Source: Flavobacteriales bacterium
GTDB lineage: Bacteria; Bacteroidota; Bacteroidia; Flavobacteriales_D; CANHHI01
Assembly (NCBI GenBank): GCA_947460225.1
Contig: CANHHI010000003.1
Coordinates: forward strand, 1-33,133
DNA length: 33,133 nt
Direction of reading: 5' to 3'
A model generated the notes under the pieces. That model did no database searches and was not told where the DNA came from. It was given only the letters and a program-made list of their open reading frames with translations. This document shows positions 25,001 through 31,733 of this stretch, piece after piece. A program made the position numbers and the translations under genes. Numbering within the stretch: position 1 is the stretch's first letter; each line of letters starts with the position of its first letter.

Positions 25001-25461
25001 AGCGTCCCTTTATCATCATTATGACCATGATTGGGATTATCTCGCTGGCAGGTGTGGTGGTAAACAACGCCATTGTGCTTATTGACTATACGCAGGTTTT
25101 GGTGAATAAACGCAAGGACGAACTTGGGCTGTCATCTGACGAATATTTGGAGGAATCTGATATGAAAGCCTGCATTGTCAAAGGAGGCACAACACGTTTG
25201 CGCCCAGTACTGCTCACGGCAATTACCACCATTTTGGGATTGATACCTATGGCAGTGGGCATTAACATTAACTTTTTGACTTGGCTTTCGGATTACGATG
25301 CCAATATTTATTTGGGCGGAGAAAACGCATTGTTTTTTGGTGCCATGAGTGAGGCGATTATCTACGGTTTGGTGTTTGCCACCTTCTTGACTTTGGTGAT
25401 TGTCCCGGTGATGTATTTGCTTTTGTATAAATTAAAAAGGCGTTTAGCTAAAAATGGATAG
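22003..25461 (+). CDS. RND efflux pump, inner-membrane permease (HAE-1-like)
   Basis: 1152 residues, longer than the 1030-1050 usual for AcrB. It shows the RND layout: TM1 near 25-45, a first periplasmic loop with the APGYSP-like TPYGYSPDM region (here TPYPGYSPDMVEDKITR), TM2-TM6, a second loop and TM7-TM12 with VVVNNAIVLIDYTQ. In TM4 the proton-relay pair is LVDNGIVVVENVYR (Asp411-Asn412), so one of the two aspartates of AcrB is Asn. Between TM6 and TM7 (about 515-560) there are two extra hydrophobic segments after a lysine-rich stretch. The substrate range cannot be read from the sequence; drug or lipid export is more likely than metal export. Confidence 0.93.
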   Translation: MQKETKYKEFALSSWAVDNNKTVYLITFLVFLWGLIAYTSMPKEAFPEIVIPEIYVSTPYPGYSPDMVEDKITRAFEKEIYTVKGVKKVSSQSVQGFSSIKVEFDYKVPISEGLRKVKDAVDKARAKKEFPRDLPMEPMIFEADMSQMPIVNINLSGDYSAEQLNDYAELLKDRIEELAEINKVDIRGVQKKELLIEIDPAQATARDVSFTDIENAVRSENVNISSGELLDQGIRRAININAELKDAKDFENIVVKQHQGQPIYLRDVARVKFTFADVSSFAREFKKPVVMLDVKKRSGENLLEASDKIRTLLRHIWSSGELPADLSYTLTNDLSRNTRGQVSNLENSIILGVLLVVGVLLFFMGLGNALFVGVAIPLSMLMSFMILRSLGITLNVMVLFSLVLALGMLVDNGIVVVENVYRWLDEGMDRISATKRAVGEVAYPIIASTATTLAAFIPLALWPGIMGEFMKYLPITLIIVLSSSLFVALVINPALAAYFMKPSSAQQAEKTKPSKKLWILVVLGLVFILIGWRTVGNLMVLFALFSYLNKVFLIPKSYAFQNKFLPKLENAYQKTLRFALKNKNPRRFTLGTFALLFVSFVLLGVFTPKVEFFPVNEPTYINVLIEMPMGTDIEQMNNITRQVENITEQVLGKYKDVYGINAKTQDTLRFVESMIAQVGQGASDPNDGVALNDTPNKARLTVSFSEFEYRNGVSTGEVMKELRHALVGVFPADIKIAVDKNRSGPPQEPPINIEVRGHAGSRYEDILDAADDLLGYIGQKNIAGIENLKMDIEISRPEMPLHIDREKARFLGLSTQQIAYHVRTALFGSQFSTYKQGKEVYDVNLRYQDEDRYNLNLLLDQKIVFRDQITGKLLSIPLSAVLEAPKKTSSFSAVNRLNQQRLVRLKSQVSEGYNANEVVQNIKQTLSGYTMPDGFMYKFTGQQEEQAKEMKFLSTALLIAVFLVFLIIVMQFNSISTPLIIMSAVVLSLIGVLLGLVIFQRPFIIIMTMIGIISLAGVVVNNAIVLIDYTQVLVNKRKDELGLSSDEYLEESDMKACIVKGGTTRLRPVLLTAITTILGLIPMAVGININFLTWLSDYDANIYLGGENALFFGAMSEAIIYGLVFATFLTLVIVPVMYLLLYKLKRRLAKNG

Positions 25462-25465
25462 GAAA

Positions 25466-25498
25466 CAAAAAAATCGGGCAATTGCCCGATTTTTTTTA
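25466..25498. terminator. Bidirectional terminator after the efflux operon
   Basis: AAATCGGGC and GCCCGATTT form a perfect stem around AATT, with A-rich DNA before it and eight T after it. It lies five bases past the pump stop codon and serves the convergent WrbA-RidA gene as well. Confidence 0.92.
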
Positions 25499-25516
25499 TG
25501 TTTTATTTAGTTTTAT

Positions 25517-26680
25517 TTATTCTAGTTCAAATATTGCTTGAATTTCCACAGGAACACCCAAAGGCAAAGAACTTGTGCCCAAACTTGCTCGGGCATGTTT
25601 GCCTTTATCTCCTAAAATAGCAACCAATAAATTCGAGGCTTCATTGAGTAGTTTGGCGTGGTTTTGGTAATCTTCCGTTGTGTTGAAAAAGCCCGTGAGT
25701 TGCACGGTTTGTTTGACTTTACGCCAATCATTGTCTGTGGCTTTGTAGAGCACTGCCAAAACATTTAACAGCGTTGTTCTTGTGTTTTGCATGGCGTCCG
25801 CTTCGGAAATATCTCTGCCAATTTTGCCCACAAACTCAGGTTTTCCCTCCTTTAAGCCAATTTGATTGATATACACCAATTTGCCCACAATGGTGTAAGG
25901 GCGATAATTCCCCACAGGCTCAGGAACTTGGGGTAAAGTGATATTCATTTTTTCCAAACGTGCTTCAATCTCTTGATTTTTGCTGGGTTTTTCGCTTGTA
26001 TCATTTATCTTTGGATTGATGCCTTGCAGGGCTTTGGCAATTTCTGCCAAACGTGCACCTTGTAAGCGAGCTAAATACAATTCAGAAGCAGAAGGTCTTT
26101 CTCCACCTGCACCTGCTAAACTGCTTGTGCCATAAGGACTATTGCCTTGTGGAACGGATTTATCCACCTGTGCCATACCTGCCATGCCCGTTGGTATAAT
26201 CAACATGCCGTGCGATGCCAAAGCATGCCAAACGGATAACATGGCTGTTTCCTTGCCTGCGCCACTGCCTGCGGACATAAAAACGGTGCTTGGTTTTCCC
26301 GCCAATTTTTGTTCCGACCACAGTGGAATGGTTTGGCTGAGAAAGGCTGAAAATGCCGTGCTCATACCACCAAAATACACGGGACTTCCCCATGCTATCC
26401 CCTGGTACATGGGTAATTCTTCTACCTGCACAACAGGCAAATTATCCCAAGCCTGTTTTTTATTGGTTTGGTCAGGAATTCGTTTTAGGATAGCTTTGCA
26501 ATCGGCTATGCTTTCTACGCCTTCAGCTATGGCTTTTGCCATTTGGAAAGTGCCTCCGTTTTCAGAATGAAAGACCACCAAAATTTTTGTGCTGTCTTTT
26601 ATCATAGGCTTTGTTTTTTGCGGTGCGCCGTTTGCAATGCCATAAGACAACAAACCGATACCGATAATCAATTTCTTCAT
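25517..26680 (-). CDS. WrbA-like flavodoxin fused to a RidA (YjgF/YER057c) domain, with N-terminal leader
   Basis: 387 residues. Residues 1-20 look like a signal peptide (MKKLIIGIGLLSYGIANGA). Residues 32-220 are a WrbA-type quinone oxidoreductase: ILVVFHSENGGTFQMAKAIAEG (FMN phosphate loop), GIAWGSPVYFGGMS, FMSAGSGAGKETA and SPYGTSSLAGAGGERPSASEL. Residues 238-387 are a full RidA domain of the long subtype (ARLEKMNITLPQVPEPVGNY...), with Arg364 and Glu379 at the places of the RidA active-site Arg105 and Glu120. WrbA reduces quinones by two electrons; RidA removes reactive enamines and imines. An internal ATG (Met26) would give a leaderless form, so export is not certain. The HxlR gene lies upstream on the same strand. 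Confidence 0.85.
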   Translation of the reverse strand: MKKLIIGIGLLSYGIANGAPQKTKPMIKDSTKILVVFHSENGGTFQMAKAIAEGVESIADCKAILKRIPDQTNKKQAWDNLPVVQVEELPMYQGIAWGSPVYFGGMSTAFSAFLSQTIPLWSEQKLAGKPSTVFMSAGSGAGKETAMLSVWHALASHGMLIIPTGMAGMAQVDKSVPQGNSPYGTSSLAGAGGERPSASELYLARLQGARLAEIAKALQGINPKINDTSEKPSKNQEIEARLEKMNITLPQVPEPVGNYRPYTIVGKLVYINQIGLKEGKPEFVGKIGRDISEADAMQNTRTTLLNVLAVLYKATDNDWRKVKQTVQLTGFFNTTEDYQNHAKLLNEASNLLVAILGDKGKHARASLGTSSLPLGVPVEIQAIFELE

Positions 26681-26707
26681 GTTTTTATCTATAATAATTC
26701 TACGCTG

Positions 26708-27061
26708 TTAGCACCTTTCGGCAACCTTTGGATTTTTCAACAAATAATTTATGCCCCATTTTTCCATGCTTTCCAATACCGGGCATAGTTCTTTGCCAAA
26801 GTCTGTTAAAAAATATTCCACTTTTGGCGGTATCACGCTATGTACCTGCTTGTATATTAACCCGTCTGCGAGCAATTCTTGTATTTGCTTGCTTAAAACA
26901 CGCCGACTAATGTTTTTAATATTTCGTTCTATATCACTGGGTCTATGTACGCCTTTGGCAATAAAATGCAAAATATTCAATTTCCATTTTCCGCCAATAA
27001 TCACCAAAGTGATTGCCATGGGGCATAAATTTTTTTCTGTTTCTTTTGGTGTTTCTATCAT
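26708..27061 (-). CDS. HxlR-family transcriptional regulator
   Basis: 117 residues with the complete HxlR pattern: LCPMAITLVIIGGKWKLNIL, ISRRVLSKQIQELLADGLI, and PPKVEYFLTDFGKEL...MEKWG. The single N-terminal cysteine, Cys13 in LCP, is where relatives such as YodB and HypR sense quinones, diamide or hypochlorite. It lies 27 bases upstream of the WrbA-RidA gene on the same strand and diverges from the nitroreductase operon; both are likely targets. A second cysteine is the last residue. Confidence 0.92.
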   Translation of the reverse strand: MIETPKETEKNLCPMAITLVIIGGKWKLNILHFIAKGVHRPSDIERNIKNISRRVLSKQIQELLADGLIYKQVHSVIPPKVEYFLTDFGKELCPVLESMEKWGINYLLKNPKVAERC

Positions 27062-27114
27062 GCTAAAAATTCATTTGTGCTTAATTTATCCCTTAGGGCA
27101 TAAAAAATCCCTAC

Positions 27115-27145
27115 TTGCTTGTCGCTTTGTTTTCATTTAACTTTG
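27115..27145 (+). promoter_or_regulatory. Candidate promoter for the nitroreductase operon
   Basis: TTG (27115-27117), a 20-base spacer and TAACTTTG (27138-27145) match the Bacteroidetes consensus, 22 bases before the ATG at 27168. It overlaps the opposite-strand hxlR promoter. Confidence 0.55.
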
Positions 27146-27149
27146 TATG

Positions 27150-27179
27150 CAAATATAGTAGATAATTATGAAACCACAA
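27150..27179 (-). promoter_or_regulatory. Candidate promoter for the HxlR gene
   Basis: On the minus strand TTG (27179-27177), a 19-base spacer and TATATTTG (27157-27150) match the consensus; the leader to the ATG at 27061 would be about 80 bases. Together with the opposite -7 it forms TAACTTTG-N4-CAAATATA, an imperfect palindrome that an HxlR dimer could cover. Confidence 0.5.
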
Positions 27180-27836
27180 GAAATTTTAGATGCCTTGCAG
27201 TGGCGATATTCGGTTAAAAAATTTGATGCGGGCAAAAAAATAGAAGAGTCTATTTGGCAAAACATTTTAGACGCCGCTGTGCTTACACCGTCTTCGTTTG
27301 GTTTACAGCCTTGGCAATTTTTAGACGTGCGAAACGTTGAACTACGTGAAAAACTTGTACTTGCGAGCTACGGGCAAAAACAAGTAGCAGAATCTTCGCA
27401 TCTTTTGGTGCTGACTTGCAAAAAAACGATGGACCAGGCGCATTTAGACCGTTTCCTTGCGGTGTCTCAAAAAATTAGAAAAGCCAATGCGATGGCAATT
27501 ATAGGTGAAAATGGGGCAACAGATTATGCTGGAGAAAATTTTAAAGCCATTACGCTGTCTTTTATACAAAGTTTGAGTGCCGAGCAAAATTTTATTTGGA
27601 ATGCCAATCAGATTTATATCGTTTTGGGCAATATTCTCACAGTAGCAGCCATGCTTGGGATTGATGCCATTCCTATGGAAGGCTTTGAAGCGGAAAAATA
27701 CAATGAAATTTTACACATAGATAAAAATTATACCGCTAAATTAGTTGTGCCTTTTGGTTATCGAAGTGCCCAAGACAAGAATGCGACGTATAACAAAGTG
27801 CGCTTTGATAAATCGGAAATTGTTAAAATTATTTAA
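27168..27836 (+). CDS. NAD(P)H-dependent nitroreductase-family oxidoreductase
   Basis: 222 residues. FMN-binding features of the NfsB type are visible: ALQWRYSVKKFD (R13, S15, K17), LTPSSFGLQPWQF (40-51), the central NFIWNANQIYIVLGNILTVAAMLGIDAIPMEGF stretch and the closing VVPFGYRS. Such flavoenzymes reduce nitro compounds and quinones. It is the first gene of a tight five-gene operon and lies opposite an HxlR regulator, a common pairing for redox-stress genes. Confidence 0.92.
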   Translation: MKPQEILDALQWRYSVKKFDAGKKIEESIWQNILDAAVLTPSSFGLQPWQFLDVRNVELREKLVLASYGQKQVAESSHLLVLTCKKTMDQAHLDRFLAVSQKIRKANAMAIIGENGATDYAGENFKAITLSFIQSLSAEQNFIWNANQIYIVLGNILTVAAMLGIDAIPMEGFEAEKYNEILHIDKNYTAKLVVPFGYRSAQDKNATYNKVRFDKSEIVKII

Positions 27837-27838
27837 AT

Positions 27839-28282
27839 ATGACACCTAATCAGTACCACAGTCTTTCCAAAGAAACAGTAGATAAATTATACGCTACTTA
27901 CTTTAGTTTAAAAAATTCTTCTGTACCTGCAGAATTGGCAATTTTAACAGAAGTGTTTGTTTCCAGAATAAATGCCTGCGATTTTTGCATAGGTTATCAC
28001 GTGAAAGATGCCCAAAAGCATGGTATTTCTCAAGAGAAAATAGATGCTGTGTCCATGGATGTTTATCAAGATGCTATGTGTTTGGATGAGCAAGAAAAAT
28101 GGGCTTTGCAATATGCTCATGCTGTAACCATAAATCAAAAAGAGCGTTATGAAGAGCTACATAAACAGCTAGAACAAACATTTACTTCTCAGCAAATTGT
28201 GGATTTAACTTTGGTTATATCCATTACGAATTGTTTTAATAAACTAACAGGTTCTTTAAAATATGCAACCTTAAATGCTTAG
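27839..28282 (+). CDS. Carboxymuconolactone decarboxylase / AhpD-like protein
   Basis: 147 residues. The AhpD-type active centre is INACDFCIGYH with Cys47, Cys50 and His54. Family members with this CxxC act as small peroxidases or disulfide reductases rather than as decarboxylases. The gene starts two bases after the nitroreductase stop and overlaps or nearly touches the LysE gene. Confidence 0.9.
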   Translation: MTPNQYHSLSKETVDKLYATYFSLKNSSVPAELAILTEVFVSRINACDFCIGYHVKDAQKHGISQEKIDAVSMDVYQDAMCLDEQEKWALQYAHAVTINQKERYEELHKQLEQTFTSQQIVDLTLVISITNCFNKLTGSLKYATLNA

Positions 28283-28901
28283 TTTTATGGATATTTTTTT
28301 TCAATCTTTTATACTGGGTTTAGCTATAACCATTCCTGTTGGACCTGCTACTTTTTTGTGTATCAATAGCACCTTAAATCAGGGATTTAGACATGGTTTG
28401 GTTACCAGTATAGGGATAACTTTAGCAGACTCTTTGTACGCACTTGTTGCAGTTTTGGGTCTTGGCACCATTACTGTATTTACTAGCCAGTACGGGTTTA
28501 TTCCCCAAGTGTTGGGTTCTTTGTTTTTGGCTTACTTGGGTGTAAAAAACCTGCGTAAGTCATCCACTTTGGATGCCCAAAAAGTAGTGCGGGCTAGTCT
28601 TTTGAAAAACTTTTTGAGTAGTTTTTTCTTTACTTTGTCCAGCCCAGCTACTTTAATTTTATTCTTAGCTGCTATGAGTTTGGTGCAATTTCAAGCTGAT
28701 ATGACTAGGGATATTGTGTTTATATTGCTAGGATTTATGTTGGCGTGCATGGGTTTTTGGTTGCTGCTTATAAGTGTATTGCTCTTGTTCAAAAAGCGTT
28801 TATCTGAAAACGCCATTAACATGATGAATAAAATATCTGGTTTGATTTTTATTGGTTTTGCCCTTGTGGGTTTCTATATGTTCTTCAAAAATATCTTATA
28901 G
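28275..28901 (+). CDS. LysE/RhtB-family transporter
   Basis: 208 residues with six membrane segments. The family start FILGLAITIPVGPATFLCINSTLNQGFRHG contains the Pro-Gly-Pro-like VGP turn in TM1, and KNFLSSFFFTLSSPATLILF matches the central helix. LysE proteins export amino acids or related small molecules. Two ATG starts are possible: 28275 (used here, overlapping the previous gene by eight bases) and 28287. Its place in a redox operon suggests efflux of a small metabolite; the substrate is unknown. Confidence 0.87.
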   Translation: MLSFMDIFFQSFILGLAITIPVGPATFLCINSTLNQGFRHGLVTSIGITLADSLYALVAVLGLGTITVFTSQYGFIPQVLGSLFLAYLGVKNLRKSSTLDAQKVVRASLLKNFLSSFFFTLSSPATLILFLAAMSLVQFQADMTRDIVFILLGFMLACMGFWLLLISVLLLFKKRLSENAINMMNKISGLIFIGFALVGFYMFFKNIL

Positions 28902-28904
28902 AAT

Positions 28905-29969
28905 ATGTTAGTTAAACAAAATATAATCTTGCCAATGGCTTTGGCAGGTATTTTATCTGCCCAAAGTCCTGCTGTGCAAAAAGCCATGGCTTCTCGTTTG
29001 CCCGCAGACCCAAATAGAGTGTATTCCACGTTTAATACGGTTTTAATTGATAAAGAACTTGCGCCTGGTGTGTTTGCTGTTTTTGCCGACGATGCCTTTG
29101 AGCGTGGCGAAAAAGGCTTACAGGTGAGCACGTCTAGTGGTTATGTGATTGGCGAAAAAGGTGTTTTGGTGATAGATGCCCAGCAAACCAAAAGACTTGC
29201 CACCAATTTGATAGAACTTATCAAAGAAAAAACGGATAAACCTATTTTGTATGTGGTCAATACCAATTACTATGGCGACCATTCTTTTGGCAATCAATTT
29301 TTTGTTGCGGAAGGTTTTCGCATCATCAACAATGGCACCAAAATCATTCAACATGAAAATGCCCAAAAAATGATACAAAATCATTTTGAAGAAGATAGGG
29401 TTTTTGAATATACTTTGAGTGCACGCAAAGAAGACGTGGCAGAAATGCAACCCACGCCTGCCGATATTTTAATCACCGGGCAAGCTGTGAGCAAAACCGT
29501 GATTGATTTGGGCGATAAACAGGTGGAAATTATTTACCCAGGGCGCACCCAAACCGATGGAAATTTATTTGTGTATCTGCCTAAAGAAAAAGTGCTCTTT
29601 GGTGGAAATTCTATTCCTTCTGGGGGCAAAGTGGTGGGCATGCCTTGGCTTACGTACGGCGGTTTAGATGAATTTTTAAAATCTTTGCAGGTTTTGCGCA
29701 AGATGCTTGCGAGCGATTCGCAAATTGGCTCTGGACACGGTTATCCCACGGATATAAAGGCTTTGGATAATATTATTGTCTATTTTCAAGATTTGCAAAA
29801 AAGTGTTAGGCAAGCGGTAAACAAAGGCTTAGATTTGGCGCAAACAAAAATAAAAGTTAAACAAGACTTGGAAAAATACCGCAATCACACGCTTTTTGAG
29901 ATGATACAAGACCTCAATATTGAAAAAACTTATCAAGAATACAAAACAGTAACCCCTAAAACCAAATAA
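28905..29969 (+). CDS. Metallo-beta-lactamase-fold protein with most metal ligands replaced
   Basis: 354 residues. A possible leader (MLVKQNIILPMALAGILSAQ) precedes the fold. The usual HxHxDH reads N121-Y-Y123-G-D125-H126 in VVNTNYYGDHSFGN. The GRxHTDGD motif reads GRTQTDGN, with Gln216 at the third histidine position. The bridging Asp of FxGD is Asn235 (LFGGNS). Only Asp125, His126 and His278 (SGHGYP) remain of the standard set. Sequence and length are otherwise intact, so it looks like a selected variant and not a decaying gene. It may bind one metal or none, or use the fold for another task. It lies three bases after the LysE gene and two before DoxX. Confidence 0.85.
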   Translation: MLVKQNIILPMALAGILSAQSPAVQKAMASRLPADPNRVYSTFNTVLIDKELAPGVFAVFADDAFERGEKGLQVSTSSGYVIGEKGVLVIDAQQTKRLATNLIELIKEKTDKPILYVVNTNYYGDHSFGNQFFVAEGFRIINNGTKIIQHENAQKMIQNHFEEDRVFEYTLSARKEDVAEMQPTPADILITGQAVSKTVIDLGDKQVEIIYPGRTQTDGNLFVYLPKEKVLFGGNSIPSGGKVVGMPWLTYGGLDEFLKSLQVLRKMLASDSQIGSGHGYPTDIKALDNIIVYFQDLQKSVRQAVNKGLDLAQTKIKVKQDLEKYRNHTLFEMIQDLNIEKTYQEYKTVTPKTK

Positions 29970-29971
29970 TT

Positions 29972-30379
29972 ATGCTTAAAAAAATTCTAAACTTGGATAT
30001 GATTCCAAAAAGTACAGACTTAGGGTTGCTTGCCTTGCGTCTAGTTATCAGTTTTGCCATGCTTGGCAAACATGCTTTGCACAAAATTTCAGATTTTAGT
30101 GCCATGAAAGACATTTTTCCAGACCCCTTGCATATTGGTTCTACCATGAGCTTAATTTCTGCCATTGTGGTGGAAAATGTATTTTCAATTTTATTGATTT
30201 TGGGCATTTATGCACGGTTTGCGGCTTTTGCCCTTTTTATGAATTTACTCGTTATTTGGGCTTTGGTGTATCAATTTTCCATCGCTACCGACCACCACGA
30301 ACTCGTGTTGCTCTATCTGGTGGGTTACTTCACCTTGATTTTTACAGGTGCAGGCAAGTACAGCCTTGATAAGCAATAA
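29972..30379 (+). CDS. DoxX-family membrane protein
   Basis: 135 residues with four membrane helices, typical for DoxX: LGLLALRLVISFAMLGKHALHKISDF, a second helix SLISAIVVENVFSILLILGI, then FALFMNLLVIWALVYQF and LVLLYLVGYFTLIFTGAGKYSLD. DoxX proteins take part in redox or thiol stress tolerance in several bacteria, though their reaction is often unclear. It closes the five-gene operon, just before a strong terminator. Confidence 0.88.
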   Translation: MLKKILNLDMIPKSTDLGLLALRLVISFAMLGKHALHKISDFSAMKDIFPDPLHIGSTMSLISAIVVENVFSILLILGIYARFAAFALFMNLLVIWALVYQFSIATDHHELVLLYLVGYFTLIFTGAGKYSLDKQ

Positions 30380-30398
30380 CGGAATTTAGAAGTTAAGG

Positions 30399-30430
30399 TA
30401 AAAATGGAGCGTTTACACGCTCCATTTTTA
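30399..30430. terminator. Bidirectional terminator between DoxX and alcohol dehydrogenase genes
   Basis: A perfect 12-bp stem (30400-30411 with 30418-30429, AAAAATGGAGCG and CGCTCCATTTTT) around TTTACA, with T-runs on both strands. It lies 20 bases after the DoxX stop and directly after the stop of the convergent gene. Confidence 0.92.
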
Positions 30431-31498
30431 TTATTTAGACATATCCGACTGTTTGACATCTATCACAAAGCGATACTTCACATCGGATTTCAACACCCGC
30501 TCGTATGCTTCATTGATGGCTTGCACCTTGATTATTTCTATATCCGACACAATGCCTTTTTCGGCACAAAAATCCAACATTTCTTGCGTTTCCGCTATGC
30601 CCCCAATGAGTGAGCCCAAAATCTGTTTTCTTTGCATCACCAAAATGGCAGGATTTACAGGCACAGCCTCAGCAGGTATGCCCACTACCGCCAAAGTGCC
30701 ACCTATGTTTAGCAAATTTAAATACGCATTGTAATCAATCGGCGCAGACACTGTGTTCAAAATCGCATCAAAACTGCCTGCGAGTGTTTGCATATTTTCC
30801 GCTTTTGTGGTGAGTGCAAAATGATGTGCGCCCAATTTTAGCGCATCGGCTTTTTTATTTTCCGAAGTGCTCAACACCGTAACTTCTGCGCCCATTGCCA
30901 CAGCTATTTTTACAGCCATGTGTCCCAAACCGCCAAGTCCAATAATGCCTATTTTTTTGCCTTTGCCAACGCCTAGTTTTTTCAAGGGCGAAAACGTGGT
31001 AATGCCTGCGCACAAAAGCGGTGCCGTAGCGGCTAGGTTGTTTTCAAATTTTTTGGAAATGCTGAGTGCAAAAGCCTCCGTGCAAATAATATGCGTGGCA
31101 TAACCGCCATAAGTAGGTCGCCCTGCGATTTTATCCATGCTGTTGTAAGACCAGGTAACACCTTCTTTGCAATACTGTTCTTCATGGGCTTTGCAATGCG
31201 AGCAAGCCCGGCAAGAATCCACCATACAGCCCACGCCAGCCCAGTCGCCAACTTTAAATTTGCTCACCGCACCGCCCACGGCAATCACTTTGCCGATAAT
31301 TTCATGCCCTGGCACCATGGGAAACGTAGAACCGCCCCATTCGTTGCGTGCTTGGTGAATATCCGAATGGCACACCCCACAATAATAAATTTCTATTTCT
31401 ACGTCTTTGTCTTGACAATCCCTTTGCACAAAGTCAAAAGGTTTTAAGTTTTCGTCTGCTTTATACGCAGCATAAGCCAATACTTTTCTGGTATTCAT
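30431..31498 (-). CDS. Zinc-dependent alcohol dehydrogenase (YahK/CAD-like)
   Basis: 355 residues of the medium-chain dehydrogenase family. The catalytic zinc site shows YCGVCHSD (Cys40), PGHEIIG (His65, Glu66) and a third cysteine in LLCAGITTF. The structural zinc site is C-x2-C-x2-C-x7-C (Cys96, 99, 102, 110). The Rossmann motif reads GLGGLGHMAVKIA. The family branch reduces aldehydes with NADPH, as YahK does. It lies beside the redox operon with its own promoter. Confidence 0.92.
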   Translation of the reverse strand: MNTRKVLAYAAYKADENLKPFDFVQRDCQDKDVEIEIYYCGVCHSDIHQARNEWGGSTFPMVPGHEIIGKVIAVGGAVSKFKVGDWAGVGCMVDSCRACSHCKAHEEQYCKEGVTWSYNSMDKIAGRPTYGGYATHIICTEAFALSISKKFENNLAATAPLLCAGITTFSPLKKLGVGKGKKIGIIGLGGLGHMAVKIAVAMGAEVTVLSTSENKKADALKLGAHHFALTTKAENMQTLAGSFDAILNTVSAPIDYNAYLNLLNIGGTLAVVGIPAEAVPVNPAILVMQRKQILGSLIGGIAETQEMLDFCAEKGIVSDIEIIKVQAINEAYERVLKSDVKYRFVIDVKQSDMSK

Positions 31499-31514
31499 AA
31501 ACTGTAGTTTTTTA

Positions 31515-31544
31515 CAAATGTACGATTTTTGCGTGGCATTTCAA
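31515..31544 (-). promoter_or_regulatory. Candidate promoter for the alcohol dehydrogenase gene
   Basis: On the minus strand TTG (31544-31542), a 19-base spacer and TACATTTG (31522-31515) match the Bacteroidetes consensus, 16 bases before the ATG at 31498. Confidence 0.55.
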
Positions 31545-31589
31545 AGGGGTTTTGCTATTATTTCCAAGTAAGGCGCATGTAAAACACAT

Positions 31590-31617
31590 GCAAAACGTAG
31601 AGAACGGTTTCTAACCG
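31590..31617. repeat. 28-base direct repeat, copy 1
   Basis: Begins GCAAAACGTAG and ends with the hairpin CGGTTTCTAACCG. It matches 31662-31689 at 24 of 28 bases, 72 bases away. Confidence 0.6.
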
Positions 31618-31661
31618 CAGACATTGTCTGTTTTATTCTGCCTTCGGCAGGCGATGCAGAG

Positions 31662-31689
31662 GCAAAACGTAGGGAAAGGTTTGTAACAG
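31662..31689. repeat. 28-base direct repeat, copy 2
   Basis: Matches 31590-31617 at 24 of 28 bases. Three of the four changes fall in the 13-base hairpin end and destroy its outer pairs, so this copy seems to have lost its hairpin. Confidence 0.6.
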
Positions 31690-31713
31690 TTCCAAAAAAT
31701 ACCATGCCCGTAG

Positions 31714-31733
31714 GGTCTTGCCATGGCAAGACC
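31714..31733. repeat. Perfect 20-base palindrome
   Basis: GGTCTTGCCATGGCAAGACC reads the same on both strands. It is related to the hairpin at 15027-15041 (both have GGTC, TGCCATG and GACC). It could be a protein-binding site or part of the hairpin cassette family. Confidence 0.65.

Noticed and set aside
27086..27103. TTATCCCTTAGGGCATAA as an HxlR operator
   Set aside because: The symmetry is imperfect (a C-C clash) and it lies in the hxlR leader away from both promoters. The palindrome between the -7 elements is the better candidate.
28905..29969. Calling this gene a quinolone, acyl-homoserine-lactone or beta-lactam hydrolase
   Set aside because: Four metal ligands are replaced, so no hydrolase function can be claimed from the fold.
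31590..31689. Two 28-base direct repeats as the start of a CRISPR array
   Set aside because: Only two imperfect copies (24 of 28), no third repeat at equal spacing, and no cas genes in the window.
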